Part shown: in pieces, positions 34,889-45,549 of the stretch
Position numbering within the stretch: the first letter of the stretch is position 1
How the letters are laid out: the number at the start of each line of letters is the position of its first letter
NCBI RefSeq assembly: GCF_018100785.1
Contig: NZ_JAGJEC010000002.1
Coordinates: 992,001 to 1,056,000, forward strand
Length of the DNA: 64,000 bases
DNA from: Maribacter sp. MMG018
Lineage (GTDB): Bacteria; Bacteroidota; Bacteroidia; Flavobacteriales; Flavobacteriaceae
Direction: 5' to 3'
Position numbers and translations under genes: made by a program
The notes under the pieces: generated by a model
Database searches by the model: none
Told to the model about the DNA's origin: nothing
Seen by the model: the letters and a program-made list of their open reading frames with translations, nothing else

Positions 34889-36214
34889 TTAATCTATATT
34901 CAACAACATCCAATTATCGTTCGCTACCCCATCGAGTACATTCTCGATACAAAGGTTCCAACTAACAAAACCTACAATTTTTCCATCTTCGTCTACATGA
35001 TCGTCACTTGGTGCCAAAGCAACACCGGTATCCGCATCATAGTTTTCGTGCATGGTATCATGTTCTTCTATGTCTTTCAATAATAGGTTTGCCACAGTGT
35101 TTCCCATCCACGCAATTTCTTCTTCATATCCATAATTTTTAAGACCTATGGAATAAATGTAATTTACAATTGGCCAAACGGGCCCTTGCCAGTTAGAAAA
35201 GGGAACAATTATATTTTTATTGTTATAGTCCACATCTTGAAGTGAAAGTGACCTAAAGCCATATTTTGCCTTCATATGATCGGTACTCAACAAATACTTT
35301 TCTATCATTGCCTTTCCATCTTTCATCGGTGCGATCCCTGCCATTAAAGGTACAAAAGAAGAATAGCTTATCCTTTTATAAAAACGTCCGGTCTCCCTAT
35401 CCACCGTATAATATATTCTATCTTCTTTAGACCACAGGTATTCATTAATGGCCTTTTTAAGGTCTTCTGCTTTTTTGGCATACGTTTGCGCATCTTGATC
35501 CTTACCAAGTACTTTTGCTATGGCAGATTGGGCAAGGTATTCCTTATACTGTAGGGCACTGGCATCCGGAGCTAGAAAAGAGCGGGTATCCTCTTGAAAA
35601 TAATTCATGGCGGGGTTGTTGTCCGCACCGCTTTGCATGGCAATATCCCAATAAAAAAGTCCTGTTTTTTCGTCTTGTTGTGTACGCTCCCTATAGGACA
35701 ATACTTTTTTCAACTGCTCGTAATAAGGTGCTATCCAAGAAAAATCATTTGCACCTTTTGAAGACAAATAGACCCCTTGAGATAAATAGGGTTTCATGGC
35801 AAATTTTCCAAAAATGGGCCTTGGTCCTTTCGTGGTGGCACAACCCGAGACATATCCCTCTTCATCGATCCCCTTTATCAAGTTCAAGGCCCAGTATTTT
35901 AAGTATTCCGGTTTTCCTTTACTTACAAAGTAATTGCCCATAAAAAAGCCGTCCCAATCCCACATTTGCTTATAAAAACCGGAGGGAATAAGGTACGGAT
36001 GCTCTAAATAACCTTCTGCCGGTTGAATCACTTTTTTGGCCTGTTGCTCAAAGCTTTCGCTTAATTGCGTATGTAATTTTTTTAGATGTTCTTTATTCGA
36101 AAATCCATCCACTACATCCGTATTTTTTATTGTTTCATTCTTAGTTGCTTTTTCCTTTTTTTTACAACTTGCCATAGCCACTAAGGCTATACATAGTAGA
36201 AGTGTTTTTTTCAT
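34889..36214 (-). CDS. GH63/GH37-like (alpha/alpha)6 glycosidase, lipoprotein
   Basis: 441 residues. The signal peptide carries the lipobox VAMASC. The sequence follows clan GH-G (trehalase, mannosylglycerate hydrolase and glucosidase-I-like enzymes): FYKQMWDWDGFFMGNYFVSK, GYVSGCATTKGPRPIFGKFA, DASALQYKEYLAQSAIAKVL, and the characteristic SNWQGPVWPIVNYIYSIGL. C-terminal HENYDADTGVALAPSDDHVD followed by FVSWNLCIENV gives the second acid-rich loop. These enzymes hydrolyse alpha-linkages with inversion. It is the first gene after susD in the second PUL (290-bp gap with a hairpin). The substrate is likely an alpha-linked part of the same glycan. Confidence 0.75.
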   Translation of the reverse strand: MKKTLLLCIALVAMASCKKKEKATKNETIKNTDVVDGFSNKEHLKKLHTQLSESFEQQAKKVIQPAEGYLEHPYLIPSGFYKQMWDWDGFFMGNYFVSKGKPEYLKYWALNLIKGIDEEGYVSGCATTKGPRPIFGKFAMKPYLSQGVYLSSKGANDFSWIAPYYEQLKKVLSYRERTQQDEKTGLFYWDIAMQSGADNNPAMNYFQEDTRSFLAPDASALQYKEYLAQSAIAKVLGKDQDAQTYAKKAEDLKKAINEYLWSKEDRIYYTVDRETGRFYKRISYSSFVPLMAGIAPMKDGKAMIEKYLLSTDHMKAKYGFRSLSLQDVDYNNKNIIVPFSNWQGPVWPIVNYIYSIGLKNYGYEEEIAWMGNTVANLLLKDIEEHDTMHENYDADTGVALAPSDDHVDEDGKIVGFVSWNLCIENVLDGVANDNWMLLNID

Positions 36215-36349
36215 CTATCTCTTAGTTCTAATGATATGCGGTCTTATGGAACGAATATCTTTTTTTCAAAATCTGAAACCTCTGGCGAGGTCTAATTAAA
36301 TACTTACTTACCGTAAAACTGGTTGAATCGATTTTAGTACCTTTTGGTT

Positions 36350-36465
36350 TTATGAACAATCTTACCTTGTTCATAAACAACATTAGCCGAAAAGAACGCC
36401 CAATACCTTGTGTCTCTCTTATAAGGGAAATACCCAAAGTACATTGAAACGTTCTTTTTTCGACT
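36350..36465 (-). terminator. Hairpins downstream of the second susD
   Basis: Two structures lie in the 290-bp gap. On the minus strand CGAAAAAAGAACG pairs with CGTTCTTTTCGG across about 50 nt (36462 to 36387). TATGAACAA pairs with TTGTTCATA (36351-36375) and is followed by AAAACC. They probably reduce transcription from susCD into the enzyme genes. Seen directly; the terminating function is inferred. Confidence 0.45.
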
Positions 36466-36504
36466 AACAAACTAACAGCCAATTCAACAATTATAAATAC
36501 TCTA

Positions 36505-37968
36505 CTACCAATTTGGGTTGTTGGGAGCCAAATTCGGGTTAATATCGATCTCACTCTGTGGTACCGGCCATAGCTCGTGCTTACCGGCTACAAAATTGTA
36601 CCCCTTACTTGTCATGACTTCCGCCGCCTTGCCCCATCGAACCAAGTCGAAGTATCTTTTTTGCTCAAAGCACAGTTCTACCCTTCTTTCATGGTAAATG
36701 GCCTCTCTCATTTGTTCTTTTGATATAGTGGCATTGATCAATGGCACTTGTGCACGCGTTCTGATCGGATTTATATAATCAACAGCTTCTGAGGTACGAT
36801 CTAATTCATTCAATACTTCTGCCTGTAACAACATAATATCTCCCAAACGTATTACCACGTAGTTGTTATCTACAAAATATGGAGTACCAGCGGTATAGTC
36901 CTCAAAAGAGACCAACCCTTTTTTACAGTTGTAACCAGTGGTAGACCACTCTTCTTTATAAACATCACCACTAAATATGTCACCATCACGAAGAATAGAA
37001 GCTGCCAAACGAATATCGCCAGGTTCAAATTCATCTACCAAATCTTGGGTGGGCAGCATAAAGCCAATTCCACCCCAATCTATGTCTGAAGTTCTAGGAG
37101 CCATCCATCCGTTACGGTTATAACCTTCACGGTCACTAGAGCCACCTGTCTGAAAGTTTACTTGAAAGATGACCTCTTGGTTGGTTTCGTTACCTATACC
37201 AAAAATAGCCGCAAAGTCATCAGAAAGTCCGTACCCATAATCGTTGATCACGCTACTAAGTAAAGGTTCGGCTTCTTTCCATTTTTTCTGAAAAACATAC
37301 GCTTTTGCCAAAAGGGCTTTTGCGGCACCTTCGGTGGCTCTTCCCAAATCACCATCAGATAGTTCGTTTGGTTTTTTAAGACCTTCTATAGCCGACATTA
37401 GATCACCTTCAATAAACGCCCATACTTCGCTAGCGGGACTTCTAGAGATATCATAGTCCTCCGGACTATTAGGTTCGGTAACAATTGGCATATCGCCATA
37501 CCTTACCACTAGGTCGAAATAGCATAGTGCCCTAAGAAATTTGGCTTCTGACAATAATTGCTCTTTGGCAGCTGCATCTATGCTTTCAGTTGGCATCTCC
37601 TGGATCTTTTGAATGGCAAGGTTGGCCCTGAATACAGGAACAAAATAGGCCTTCCATTTATCTACAAAAATGTGGTTATCGGCAGATGCTATAAATTTCT
37701 GAACCTGATCCATACCAGGTTGGTCAGAGGGGCCTCCCCCTCCTTTATCGGCATCATCGGACTGTACGTCCTCTACAATAGACATGGCGCCGTAAACGGT
37801 GTAGCCCTGTATTCCATCATAAATTGAATTGACAGCCTGTGTGGCCTCTTCTTCATTTGTATAGAAAGTACCTACACTAAGCGACCCCAAGGGTTCTTTT
37901 TCCAAGAAAGAATCATCGCAAGAATATACGCCTAAAGCCAGTAAACTAATATATATGTATTTCTTCAT
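36505..37968 (-). CDS. SusD/RagB-family glycan-binding outer-membrane lipoprotein (locus 2)
   Basis: 487 residues. The signal peptide ends in a lipobox (GVYSC). SusD marks are FLEKEPLGSLSVGTFYTNEE near the N-terminus, LLSEAKFLRALCYFDLVVRY in the TPR-like core, YHERRVELCFEQKRYFDLVR, and the C-terminal ELWPVPQSEIDINPNLAPNN. It partners the SusC gene 16 bp upstream. Length is normal. Ligand specificity is not visible but should match the GH20/sulfatase set downstream. Confidence 0.95.
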   Translation of the reverse strand: MKKYIYISLLALGVYSCDDSFLEKEPLGSLSVGTFYTNEEEATQAVNSIYDGIQGYTVYGAMSIVEDVQSDDADKGGGGPSDQPGMDQVQKFIASADNHIFVDKWKAYFVPVFRANLAIQKIQEMPTESIDAAAKEQLLSEAKFLRALCYFDLVVRYGDMPIVTEPNSPEDYDISRSPASEVWAFIEGDLMSAIEGLKKPNELSDGDLGRATEGAAKALLAKAYVFQKKWKEAEPLLSSVINDYGYGLSDDFAAIFGIGNETNQEVIFQVNFQTGGSSDREGYNRNGWMAPRTSDIDWGGIGFMLPTQDLVDEFEPGDIRLAASILRDGDIFSGDVYKEEWSTTGYNCKKGLVSFEDYTAGTPYFVDNNYVVIRLGDIMLLQAEVLNELDRTSEAVDYINPIRTRAQVPLINATISKEQMREAIYHERRVELCFEQKRYFDLVRWGKAAEVMTSKGYNFVAGKHELWPVPQSEIDINPNLAPNNPNW

Positions 37969-37984
37969 TATTTCGTTTTTTAAA

Positions 37985-40900
37985 TTATAAGGATAAGTTT
38001 ACGCCAAGTACCAAAGAGCTGGCTACGGGATATTTGGCCCTATCTACACCAAGATCGGTTCTTGACCCCTTGGTCTGATACATCTCTGGATCAAAACCAC
38101 GGTACGAAGTAAAAGTGTGCAAGTTTTCGGCGCTAATGTACAAGCGTAAGCGCTCTATCTTTAATTTTTCTACCACACTTTTTGGCATCGAATAACCCAA
38201 CTGCACATTTTTGATTCTTAAGAAAGAACCATCCTCTACCATGCGTGAAGAGCTTCTGGTATTTTGGTTTACATCATCTCTGGTTACCCTAGGTACAGAA
38301 TTAGAAGTTCCTTCCCCTGTCCATCTGTCCAAGATATAAGACCATTTGTTATAAGGTTCAGAAGCGGTCTCTAACTGACGGATCATACCGTTATAAATAT
38401 CGTTTCCGTAAGAACCATATAAGCGTAGGCTAAAATCAAAGTTTTTATAATTGGCCTGTGCATACGCAGAGAAAGTAAAATCTGGGTTGGGATCACCTAT
38501 ATAGGTACGGTCTTGATCATCTAATACACCGTCTCCATTGACGTCCTCAAACCTAATATCGCCAGGTTCCGCATTTGGCTGCACCCCATGTTCCGTTATA
38601 TCCGATTCATTTTGGAAAAGACCATCTGCGACATAACCAAAGAATTGACTAACAGGCATGCCTACCTCGGTACGTGTCCATCGTTCTCCCAAATAATCTT
38701 GATCACTCCAAATATAATCTACCGTACCCAAGTCTTTTACCTCATTTTTGATCTTGGTAAAGTTTCCTCCTAAATTATATGTAAATGCTTTGTCGGATGG
38801 AGATTGATAGTCCAAAGCCAACTCAATACCAGAGTTTCTAATCTTACCTACATTGGTGTAAGCTGTTGTAGAGTAACCCGAAGTAGCAGGTGCAGGCAAG
38901 GTCAATAACATATCTTCGGTATCCTTTATAAAGTAGTCTGCCGTAAAGGAAACACTGCTATTGAACATTTTTAAATCAACACCAAAATTGCTCTGAATAG
39001 TGGTTTCCCAGGTAACATCTGGATTAGACGCCGCATTTGGCGCATAACCTGCCACTGTAGATTGCGAGGTTCCGAAAGGATAGTAAACCAAATTAAGATT
39101 ATTGGCCCAAGGATAATTGCTATAAATATCCTGGTTTCCCAATTTACCATAACTCGCCCGTAACTTAACGTAGTTAAAAGCCTTTACGTTTTCAAAGAAA
39201 TTTTCTTCGCTCACGATCCATCCCCCTGATACAGATGGGAAGGTTCCGAAACGGTTTGACTCCCCAAATCTAGAAGAACCGTCGCGTCTCACGTTCGCCT
39301 GAAAAAGATACCTGTTCTTATAGTTGTAGTTAATTCTTCCTAAATACGACATTAATGCGTATTCGGAAGTTCCGCCGCTATTGTCCCTAGTACCTGTTCC
39401 TGCATCTAAATACCAAATATATTCCTGATTGTTAGGATAGTCTTTTCTACTGGCATTTAACGTTTCGTATTTATCTTCTTGTTTGGTAATACCTGCCAAA
39501 ACATCAAAGTGATGATCTTCGCCAAGGTCAAAAGTATAATTAACGGTATTTTCCCATACCCATGTCGTATTCAACGAAGAAGTCTCAAAAAGCTGGTTTT
39601 GTATTGCCTGCGTATTACCTTCTATATAGGTAGGGTCAAAGTTTTTTCCTTTAGAATATAAAAAATCATACCCAAAAGAACTTTTAAAAGTGAAATTGGA
39701 GACAGGTGTGTACTCTAGGTAAGAGTTACCCAACATTCTATATGTTTTGCGCTTGTCGTAGTTCATCAAGGCCAAACGCACAGGGTTTCCTCCATCGCCA
39801 ACATACTCTGCCGGACCAATATTACCACCCCAATTACCATCGGCATCCTTAACGGGTACCATAGGTCTTTCCCTTAACGCCCCAAAAAGAACACTTGTCC
39901 AAGAATGATCGTCAGGTACCACATCTTGCGTACTTGTAGACAACGATAAATTGGTACCTACTTTAAACTTGTCCGAAAACTTGGTACTACCGTTAATACG
40001 TGCAGATATTCTTTCGAAACCACTACCTATAACAATACCGTCCAAATCATAATAGCCTAGAGAAAATAAATAATCCGATTTTTCGGATCCTCCAGAAAAT
40101 GTGAATTGATGGTTTTGGATCGCTGCGTTTCTAAAAACCTCATCTTGCCAATCGGTATCGGTAGGATATCTTCTTCCTTTACCATAATCATTGGCATCTC
40201 CCCAAAACTCATCGTCCGGAAGGCCAGAGTTTCTGTATGCCTCCTTGGTGATCATAACATAATCGTGCGAATCCAAAACATCTATCTTGTTCGCCGCTTG
40301 TTGAAAACCGTAATAACTTTCTATATTGATTTTTGATACACCGGCCTTACCCTTTTTTGTAGTGATTATGATAACCCCATTGGCAGCTCTTGCCCCATAT
40401 ATTGCGGAAGCAGCGGCATCTTTAAGGATGGATATCGAAGCAATATCGGATGGATTCACTGAACTGATTCCCGATTTTGTCGGAAAACCATCGATAACGT
40501 ACAATGGATCATTGTTACCAAAAGTACCTGTACCACGTATTCTAACGGCAATGCCACCACCCGGCTCACCAGAATCTGCAGTAATCTGTACCCCGGCAAC
40601 TTTACCTTGTAGGGCTTGTGATACCGTAGGAACAGAACTTTCTTTTAGCACATCCTCATCCACAAAACCTACACTACCTGTAAGGTCCTTTACTTTTTGC
40701 TTTCCATAACCAACGACCATAACCCCTTCTAGTGAATTAGCCTCTGGCTCCATTACTATTTTTAAATTGGATTGGGCTCCTACAGTAATTTCCATTGTCT
40801 TGTATCCTAAATAGGAAATTACCAATACAGAACTTTCTGAAGGAACTTCAATTTTGAAATTACCATCAAAATCGGTGGTAGTACCGGTGGTGGTACCTTT

Positions 40901-41092
40901 AATTACGACCGCGGCACCTGGTAAGGGAATACCTTGATCATCGATAACGTTACCCGTTATCTCCTTTTCTTTTCCGTCTGACGACAATGCCAGATCATTG
41001 TTGGCACTTGCGCTGGACACAAAAGCCACATAACAGACCAAAAAGCCTATAAGCTTGGTCTTAGTGATTGCGCTTTTAAATTGTTTCATCAT
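37985..41092 (-). CDS. SusC/RagA-family TonB-linked outer-membrane transporter (locus 2)
   Basis: 1035 residues. After the signal peptide (LIGFLVCYVAFVSSASA) come a carboxypeptidase-regulatory-like domain (GNVIDDQGIPLPGAAVVIKG), the plug (VVGYGKQKVKDLTGSVGFVD), the SusC motif PLYVIDGFPT, and the barrel ending SSLVLGVNLSL. Unlike the SusC of the first locus there is no STN domain. This agrees with control by the hybrid two-component system just upstream instead of an ECF/FecR pair. It imports oligosaccharides with the SusD encoded 16 bp downstream. Confidence 0.96.
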   Translation of the reverse strand: MMKQFKSAITKTKLIGFLVCYVAFVSSASANNDLALSSDGKEKEITGNVIDDQGIPLPGAAVVIKGTTTGTTTDFDGNFKIEVPSESSVLVISYLGYKTMEITVGAQSNLKIVMEPEANSLEGVMVVGYGKQKVKDLTGSVGFVDEDVLKESSVPTVSQALQGKVAGVQITADSGEPGGGIAVRIRGTGTFGNNDPLYVIDGFPTKSGISSVNPSDIASISILKDAAASAIYGARAANGVIIITTKKGKAGVSKINIESYYGFQQAANKIDVLDSHDYVMITKEAYRNSGLPDDEFWGDANDYGKGRRYPTDTDWQDEVFRNAAIQNHQFTFSGGSEKSDYLFSLGYYDLDGIVIGSGFERISARINGSTKFSDKFKVGTNLSLSTSTQDVVPDDHSWTSVLFGALRERPMVPVKDADGNWGGNIGPAEYVGDGGNPVRLALMNYDKRKTYRMLGNSYLEYTPVSNFTFKSSFGYDFLYSKGKNFDPTYIEGNTQAIQNQLFETSSLNTTWVWENTVNYTFDLGEDHHFDVLAGITKQEDKYETLNASRKDYPNNQEYIWYLDAGTGTRDNSGGTSEYALMSYLGRINYNYKNRYLFQANVRRDGSSRFGESNRFGTFPSVSGGWIVSEENFFENVKAFNYVKLRASYGKLGNQDIYSNYPWANNLNLVYYPFGTSQSTVAGYAPNAASNPDVTWETTIQSNFGVDLKMFNSSVSFTADYFIKDTEDMLLTLPAPATSGYSTTAYTNVGKIRNSGIELALDYQSPSDKAFTYNLGGNFTKIKNEVKDLGTVDYIWSDQDYLGERWTRTEVGMPVSQFFGYVADGLFQNESDITEHGVQPNAEPGDIRFEDVNGDGVLDDQDRTYIGDPNPDFTFSAYAQANYKNFDFSLRLYGSYGNDIYNGMIRQLETASEPYNKWSYILDRWTGEGTSNSVPRVTRDDVNQNTRSSSRMVEDGSFLRIKNVQLGYSMPKSVVEKLKIERLRLYISAENLHTFTSYRGFDPEMYQTKGSRTDLGVDRAKYPVASSLVLGVNLSL

Positions 41093-41334
41093 AAATTATA
41101 GATTTAAGTTAGCTTGATCCGAACCTTTTATATTAGGTTCAACAAATACAGATAAAAGTGTGCATTTGTTCTTTGTAAAATTATCGGGATCCTATGCTCA
41201 AAAACTTATAATTCCATATCAAATGCTTATAAAATCGTATCAAATCCCCATTATTTACTGGGATTGACAGAGCATTTGAAAAAATGACAAAAAATCTATA
41301 AAGAACAGGAAGGTATGTAAGAGAAGACTCCGTA

Positions 41335-44300
41335 TTAGTCTTTTTTATACTCTTTGGGGCTGCATCCGTATGCTTCTTTAAAGCACCTGGAAAAGTAACT
41401 TGGTTCTTTAAATCCGGAAAGAAAAGCTATTTCCGATATCTGAAATTTATCTTCTTCCAGTAATAGGACCGCATACTTTAATCGAATCGATTTAATAAAG
41501 TTGTTGGGGGTAAGTCCGGTCAAAGCCTTCACTTTTCTAAACAATTGGGCCCTACTTACACCTATTTCGGTAGCCAACATTTCTAAAGTAAGGTTTTGGT
41601 CCTGTATATTGTCCTCAATGGTTTGTTTCAATTTGTGCAACAGTTTTTCATCAACAGAGGTGACCGTTACCTTTGAAGGTTCTAAAATTTTGGCATTTTG
41701 GAACATCAACCGGAGTTTTTCCCTGTTTTTTATAAGGTTATTGATCTTAGCAATTAATATATCACTATTAAAGGGCTTGGTTATATAGGCATCCGCACCA
41801 GAATTTATACCTTCTACCACTTGTTGATCTATTGCCCGAGCACTAAGTAATATTATAGGTATATGGCTCGTTTCAAAATCATCTTTAATTCGTTTACAAA
41901 GCTCAAGACCATTAATTTCGGGCATTAGAATGTCGCTTACCACCACATCAGGAGTTTCTTCTTTGATCAAATCAATTCCTTGTAAACCATTATTTGCGGT
42001 AAAGACATTAAAGTTATTTTGCAAAATTCGTTTTAAATAGATCCGCAATTCGTCATTGTCCTCTATAATGGCTACACTATAATCTTTCTTTTCTATTGTT
42101 TTAAATTGTTCTTCGCCAGTAGTGGCATGCAATGTTTCTGTATGAACATTGGGCATTACCGATTGCGGTACAGTCGTTTTAGAAACTTTATATAGATCGT
42201 TGTTTTTAGGCAATAGTATCACAAACGAAGCTCCTTTGTTCTTTTTACTTTTTAACAAAACGGAGCCATGGTGCATCTCGGCAAGTTGTTTTACCATGTA
42301 TAGCCCGATTCCCGTACCGGAACTAACGGTATCTTCTTGATAAAAACGAACAAATATATCCTTCATTTTTTCTTCGGATATTCCCGTACCATTATCCCGA
42401 ACCTTTATATACACATAATTGTTCAGATCCACTTGCTCTTTTTTTCCACAAATAAGTTTGTAGTGATGCTCTTGAAATTTCTTTTTCTTTTCTCGTAACT
42501 CTCCGACCGACACCTTCACCTTACCTTTATTATCAACGGCCTTAAAGGCATTTGATAATAAATTATAGAGAATCTTCTCTACCTTGTCCTTGTCATAAAA
42601 CATGAGTATTGGTGTTGCAGGCAGATCTATCTTATAATGTATATTCTTGATCTTTGACATATGCACGAACGAATTGGCAATTTCTCGAACCGTCTCTACC
42701 ATATCGCCTTGGCCTATATGCAGGTCTAATTTTCCATATTCATATTTTCTAAAATCCATTATTTGATCTACCAGCATACGCAACCGTTCTACATTGGTTT
42801 TAACAATGCCCAACAATTCGTTATCGCTGCCCATTCTTTTTTGCCTTATCAAACTTTGTATAGGATCCAATATCAAAGACAACGGAGTTCTTAGTTCATG
42901 GGATATATTGGTAAAGAAGACCAATTTGGACTCATTGATCTCGGAGAGTTTTTTACGTTCCATCTCTTGGATCTTCAGTTCATTTCTACTGTCTCGTATC
43001 TTTATAAGCACCAGCACAAACGATGCTATTACGGCCAAACCTATAAAGTACCACAATAATCTCATCCACCAAGTGGCATACCAAGCGGGCAATACTTCTA
43101 TCTCAAAAACAAGTTCTTTTGGGTTCCATACTCCGTCGTTATTGGTCCCCATAAGATGAAACTGATAATTGCCTTGTGGAAGATTTGCGTAATTAATAGA
43201 TCTTTTGTTTCCCAAATAGCGCCAATCGGCATCTACCCCTACCAACTTGCACTTATAATAATTATTGCTAGAATATGGCAGGTGCAAAGAGGCAAACTCC
43301 AACCCTACGGTATTTTGTCCTGATTTTAAGGTAATGGCTTTTGAGTAGGTGATTTCATTGTCCAATATTTGACTTTGGTCATTAGCCCTAACTTGTTTGC
43401 CATTAATGTTTAATTTGGTCAACACAAGATTTGGACGATAGCCATTTTTATTGATCTCTACAGAAGAATCATACCTATTTAACCCATTGGCTCCTCCAAA
43501 ATACAAATTTCCAGAACTACCCCTATGCACAGAGTTTCCATTGAACTCTAGTGATTGCAGACCATCCTTTAGACCAAACCTTTCTAGTTCGTCGGTATTT
43601 ATATCATAAGTAAACAACCCGTTGTTAGAACTTGCCCATAGCCTGTTCTTTGCCTGATCGTAAATTATACCATACACATAACCGGTTCCCAGTCCCAAAG
43701 ATTCTGGAGATCTGTTCAAGGAAAAGAAAGGCTCTATTTCCTTTTTTGGGACGTCTATTTCACAAATACCAAAATTTGTGCCCACCAAAATCTTGTTCCC
43801 CGACAATTCGCACAGGTTATAAGATTCGTAGCTCTCAAAATACTGTTTATAGGTTTCTGGAATTCTAATGATCTTAAAATTCAATGGTTTCCCCAAGTTC
43901 ATGTACTTAGACATGTGTACGCTATAATCCGCATAGTCCAAATAGGCCACCCTACCGTTCAGTGTGCCAAACCAGATACGATCTTTGCTATCCAATAGCA
44001 TAGAGTAGATAATTTTATTGTCTAGGGAAGTTTGCACCGAAGTATTGGTCACCTGTCTTAATACCCTTGAAGCGGTGTACACATACAATCCATTAGAAGT
44101 ACTGATCCATTTATTACTGTCTTTGTCCTCTATAATGGTATAAACGTTCTCACCCGACAAAAGGCTTGGTCTTTGATTGTAAAATTGATCTCTAAGCTCT
44201 TTATTGCTATTTATGGGCTTTTTTATAATATAAATGCCATTTTGGGTGCCGACCCACACGAACCCTTTTTTATCTTGAACAACAGACCTAACATGCCCCA

Positions 44301-45549
44301 AAGAGTTATTAATGCTTGGCGACACATGTAATTGCCTCTCCCTATTAAAAACAAAAAGTCCCTTGCCACGTGTACCGACCCATAAATTAGAATCGGTATC
44401 CTCTAAAATACCGTGAACGTTTACAATTTCTGCTCCTTTTTCACTGCCTTCCTCTATCCTATTTATAATATGGAACCTGCGCTCAAGGGTAACAACGGTA
44501 TTCACCCCTGCATCGGAACCTACAACGATCATTCCCGAAGGATCCTCATACAGTGTTCGTACAAAATCGTTGTTCAGTGTATTGGCATAATTGATCCTAT
44601 GTCTATAATTCTGCCAATTATCGGTTTCTTTGTGAAAAACAAATAAACCTTCGCCCTCTGTACCGATCCAAATAGCGCCATTTATATCTTCCAAAAAATT
44701 ATTGACGACCACAGCATTAGGCCAATTACCGTATTTACTTAAAATAGGCCGTAATTTTAAGGGGAAACCTTTGACTATATCTTCTTCTTTAAATTCGGAA
44801 TAATATGTTTCTCCATCCGCAAAAACGAGCAGTTCTTTAGACTTGGTCAGATACAGTGTCCTGTAATTTTTGGGGACTCCCTCCCCCTGCTCCAATGCCA
44901 GGTTCACATTTTTGGCAATGGCGATACTTGGTCTTAAAAAGAAAATACCTGCGGATGTTCTTACCAGTGCCCCTTTGTTAACCGCAAGAATCTGATAAAC
45001 ATCTGGAAGGAGACCAGTGTTCTCATAACCCTCGAACTGAATTTCTTGAATGTTATAATCCCCGCTTTTTTTTAATGTAACCCAGAAAAGACCGTTGGTA
45101 GTGCCCACATATATGCCTTTATCATTAGCATCTACATCTAAAGAGGTAATATAATTACTGCGTTCCTCATTGGTTTCCGAAGGAAAAATGTAAGCAAAAG
45201 TACCTTTGGACCTATCCAACAAATTTAGACCGTTCTTGGTACCGACCACCAAAAAATCTTGAAACCCATTTACGGCGGTCACCCAAGGGTTGCTAAGTCC
45301 GGTCTTATCGTTAAAAGTATTGGAAAAAATTTCATAGTCATACCCGTTATATCTGTACAGGCCGTCCATTTTACCTATCCACAAAAAGCCTTTATCGTCT
45401 TTATAAAAAGAAGAAGTAACATTATCGGTAATATCTAATTTATCGGAAAGTGAACTAATTTTATAGTCAAAATCTTGTCCAAAACAAGAAGTAAAGGCCA
45501 CCAGGACGAAAAACGTAAAACAGTATAATTTAGTTTTCTTTACAAACAT
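41335..45549 (-). CDS. Hybrid two-component sensor-regulator (HTCS)
   Basis: 1404 residues from the ATG at 45549, where a signal peptide begins (MFVKKTKLYCFTFFVLVAFT). Two seven-bladed propellers of Reg_prop repeats fill about residues 30-700 (FLWIGKMDGLYRYNGYDYEI, GFVWVGTQNGIYI). A Y_Y_Y domain and one membrane helix (about 830-853) follow, then HisKA (His near 884 in SHELRTPLSLIL), HATPase (GTGIGLYMVKQL near 1080), a receiver domain (Asp near 1203 in VVSDILMPEINGLEL) and a C-terminal AraC helix-turn-helix (about 1306-1400, VSRAQLFRKVKALTGLTP). The periplasmic propellers bind an oligosaccharide of the target glycan, and the AraC domain should activate the susC-led operon 242 bp downstream. 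Confidence 0.97.
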   Translation of the reverse strand: MFVKKTKLYCFTFFVLVAFTSCFGQDFDYKISSLSDKLDITDNVTSSFYKDDKGFLWIGKMDGLYRYNGYDYEIFSNTFNDKTGLSNPWVTAVNGFQDFLVVGTKNGLNLLDRSKGTFAYIFPSETNEERSNYITSLDVDANDKGIYVGTTNGLFWVTLKKSGDYNIQEIQFEGYENTGLLPDVYQILAVNKGALVRTSAGIFFLRPSIAIAKNVNLALEQGEGVPKNYRTLYLTKSKELLVFADGETYYSEFKEEDIVKGFPLKLRPILSKYGNWPNAVVVNNFLEDINGAIWIGTEGEGLFVFHKETDNWQNYRHRINYANTLNNDFVRTLYEDPSGMIVVGSDAGVNTVVTLERRFHIINRIEEGSEKGAEIVNVHGILEDTDSNLWVGTRGKGLFVFNRERQLHVSPSINNSLGHVRSVVQDKKGFVWVGTQNGIYIIKKPINSNKELRDQFYNQRPSLLSGENVYTIIEDKDSNKWISTSNGLYVYTASRVLRQVTNTSVQTSLDNKIIYSMLLDSKDRIWFGTLNGRVAYLDYADYSVHMSKYMNLGKPLNFKIIRIPETYKQYFESYESYNLCELSGNKILVGTNFGICEIDVPKKEIEPFFSLNRSPESLGLGTGYVYGIIYDQAKNRLWASSNNGLFTYDINTDELERFGLKDGLQSLEFNGNSVHRGSSGNLYFGGANGLNRYDSSVEINKNGYRPNLVLTKLNINGKQVRANDQSQILDNEITYSKAITLKSGQNTVGLEFASLHLPYSSNNYYKCKLVGVDADWRYLGNKRSINYANLPQGNYQFHLMGTNNDGVWNPKELVFEIEVLPAWYATWWMRLLWYFIGLAVIASFVLVLIKIRDSRNELKIQEMERKKLSEINESKLVFFTNISHELRTPLSLILDPIQSLIRQKRMGSDNELLGIVKTNVERLRMLVDQIMDFRKYEYGKLDLHIGQGDMVETVREIANSFVHMSKIKNIHYKIDLPATPILMFYDKDKVEKILYNLLSNAFKAVDNKGKVKVSVGELREKKKKFQEHHYKLICGKKEQVDLNNYVYIKVRDNGTGISEEKMKDIFVRFYQEDTVSSGTGIGLYMVKQLAEMHHGSVLLKSKKNKGASFVILLPKNNDLYKVSKTTVPQSVMPNVHTETLHATTGEEQFKTIEKKDYSVAIIEDNDELRIYLKRILQNNFNVFTANNGLQGIDLIKEETPDVVVSDILMPEINGLELCKRIKDDFETSHIPIILLSARAIDQQVVEGINSGADAYITKPFNSDILIAKINNLIKNREKLRLMFQNAKILEPSKVTVTSVDEKLLHKLKQTIEDNIQDQNLTLEMLATEIGVSRAQLFRKVKALTGLTPNNFIKSIRLKYAVLLLEEDKFQISEIAFLSGFKEPSYFSRCFKEAYGCSPKEYKKD

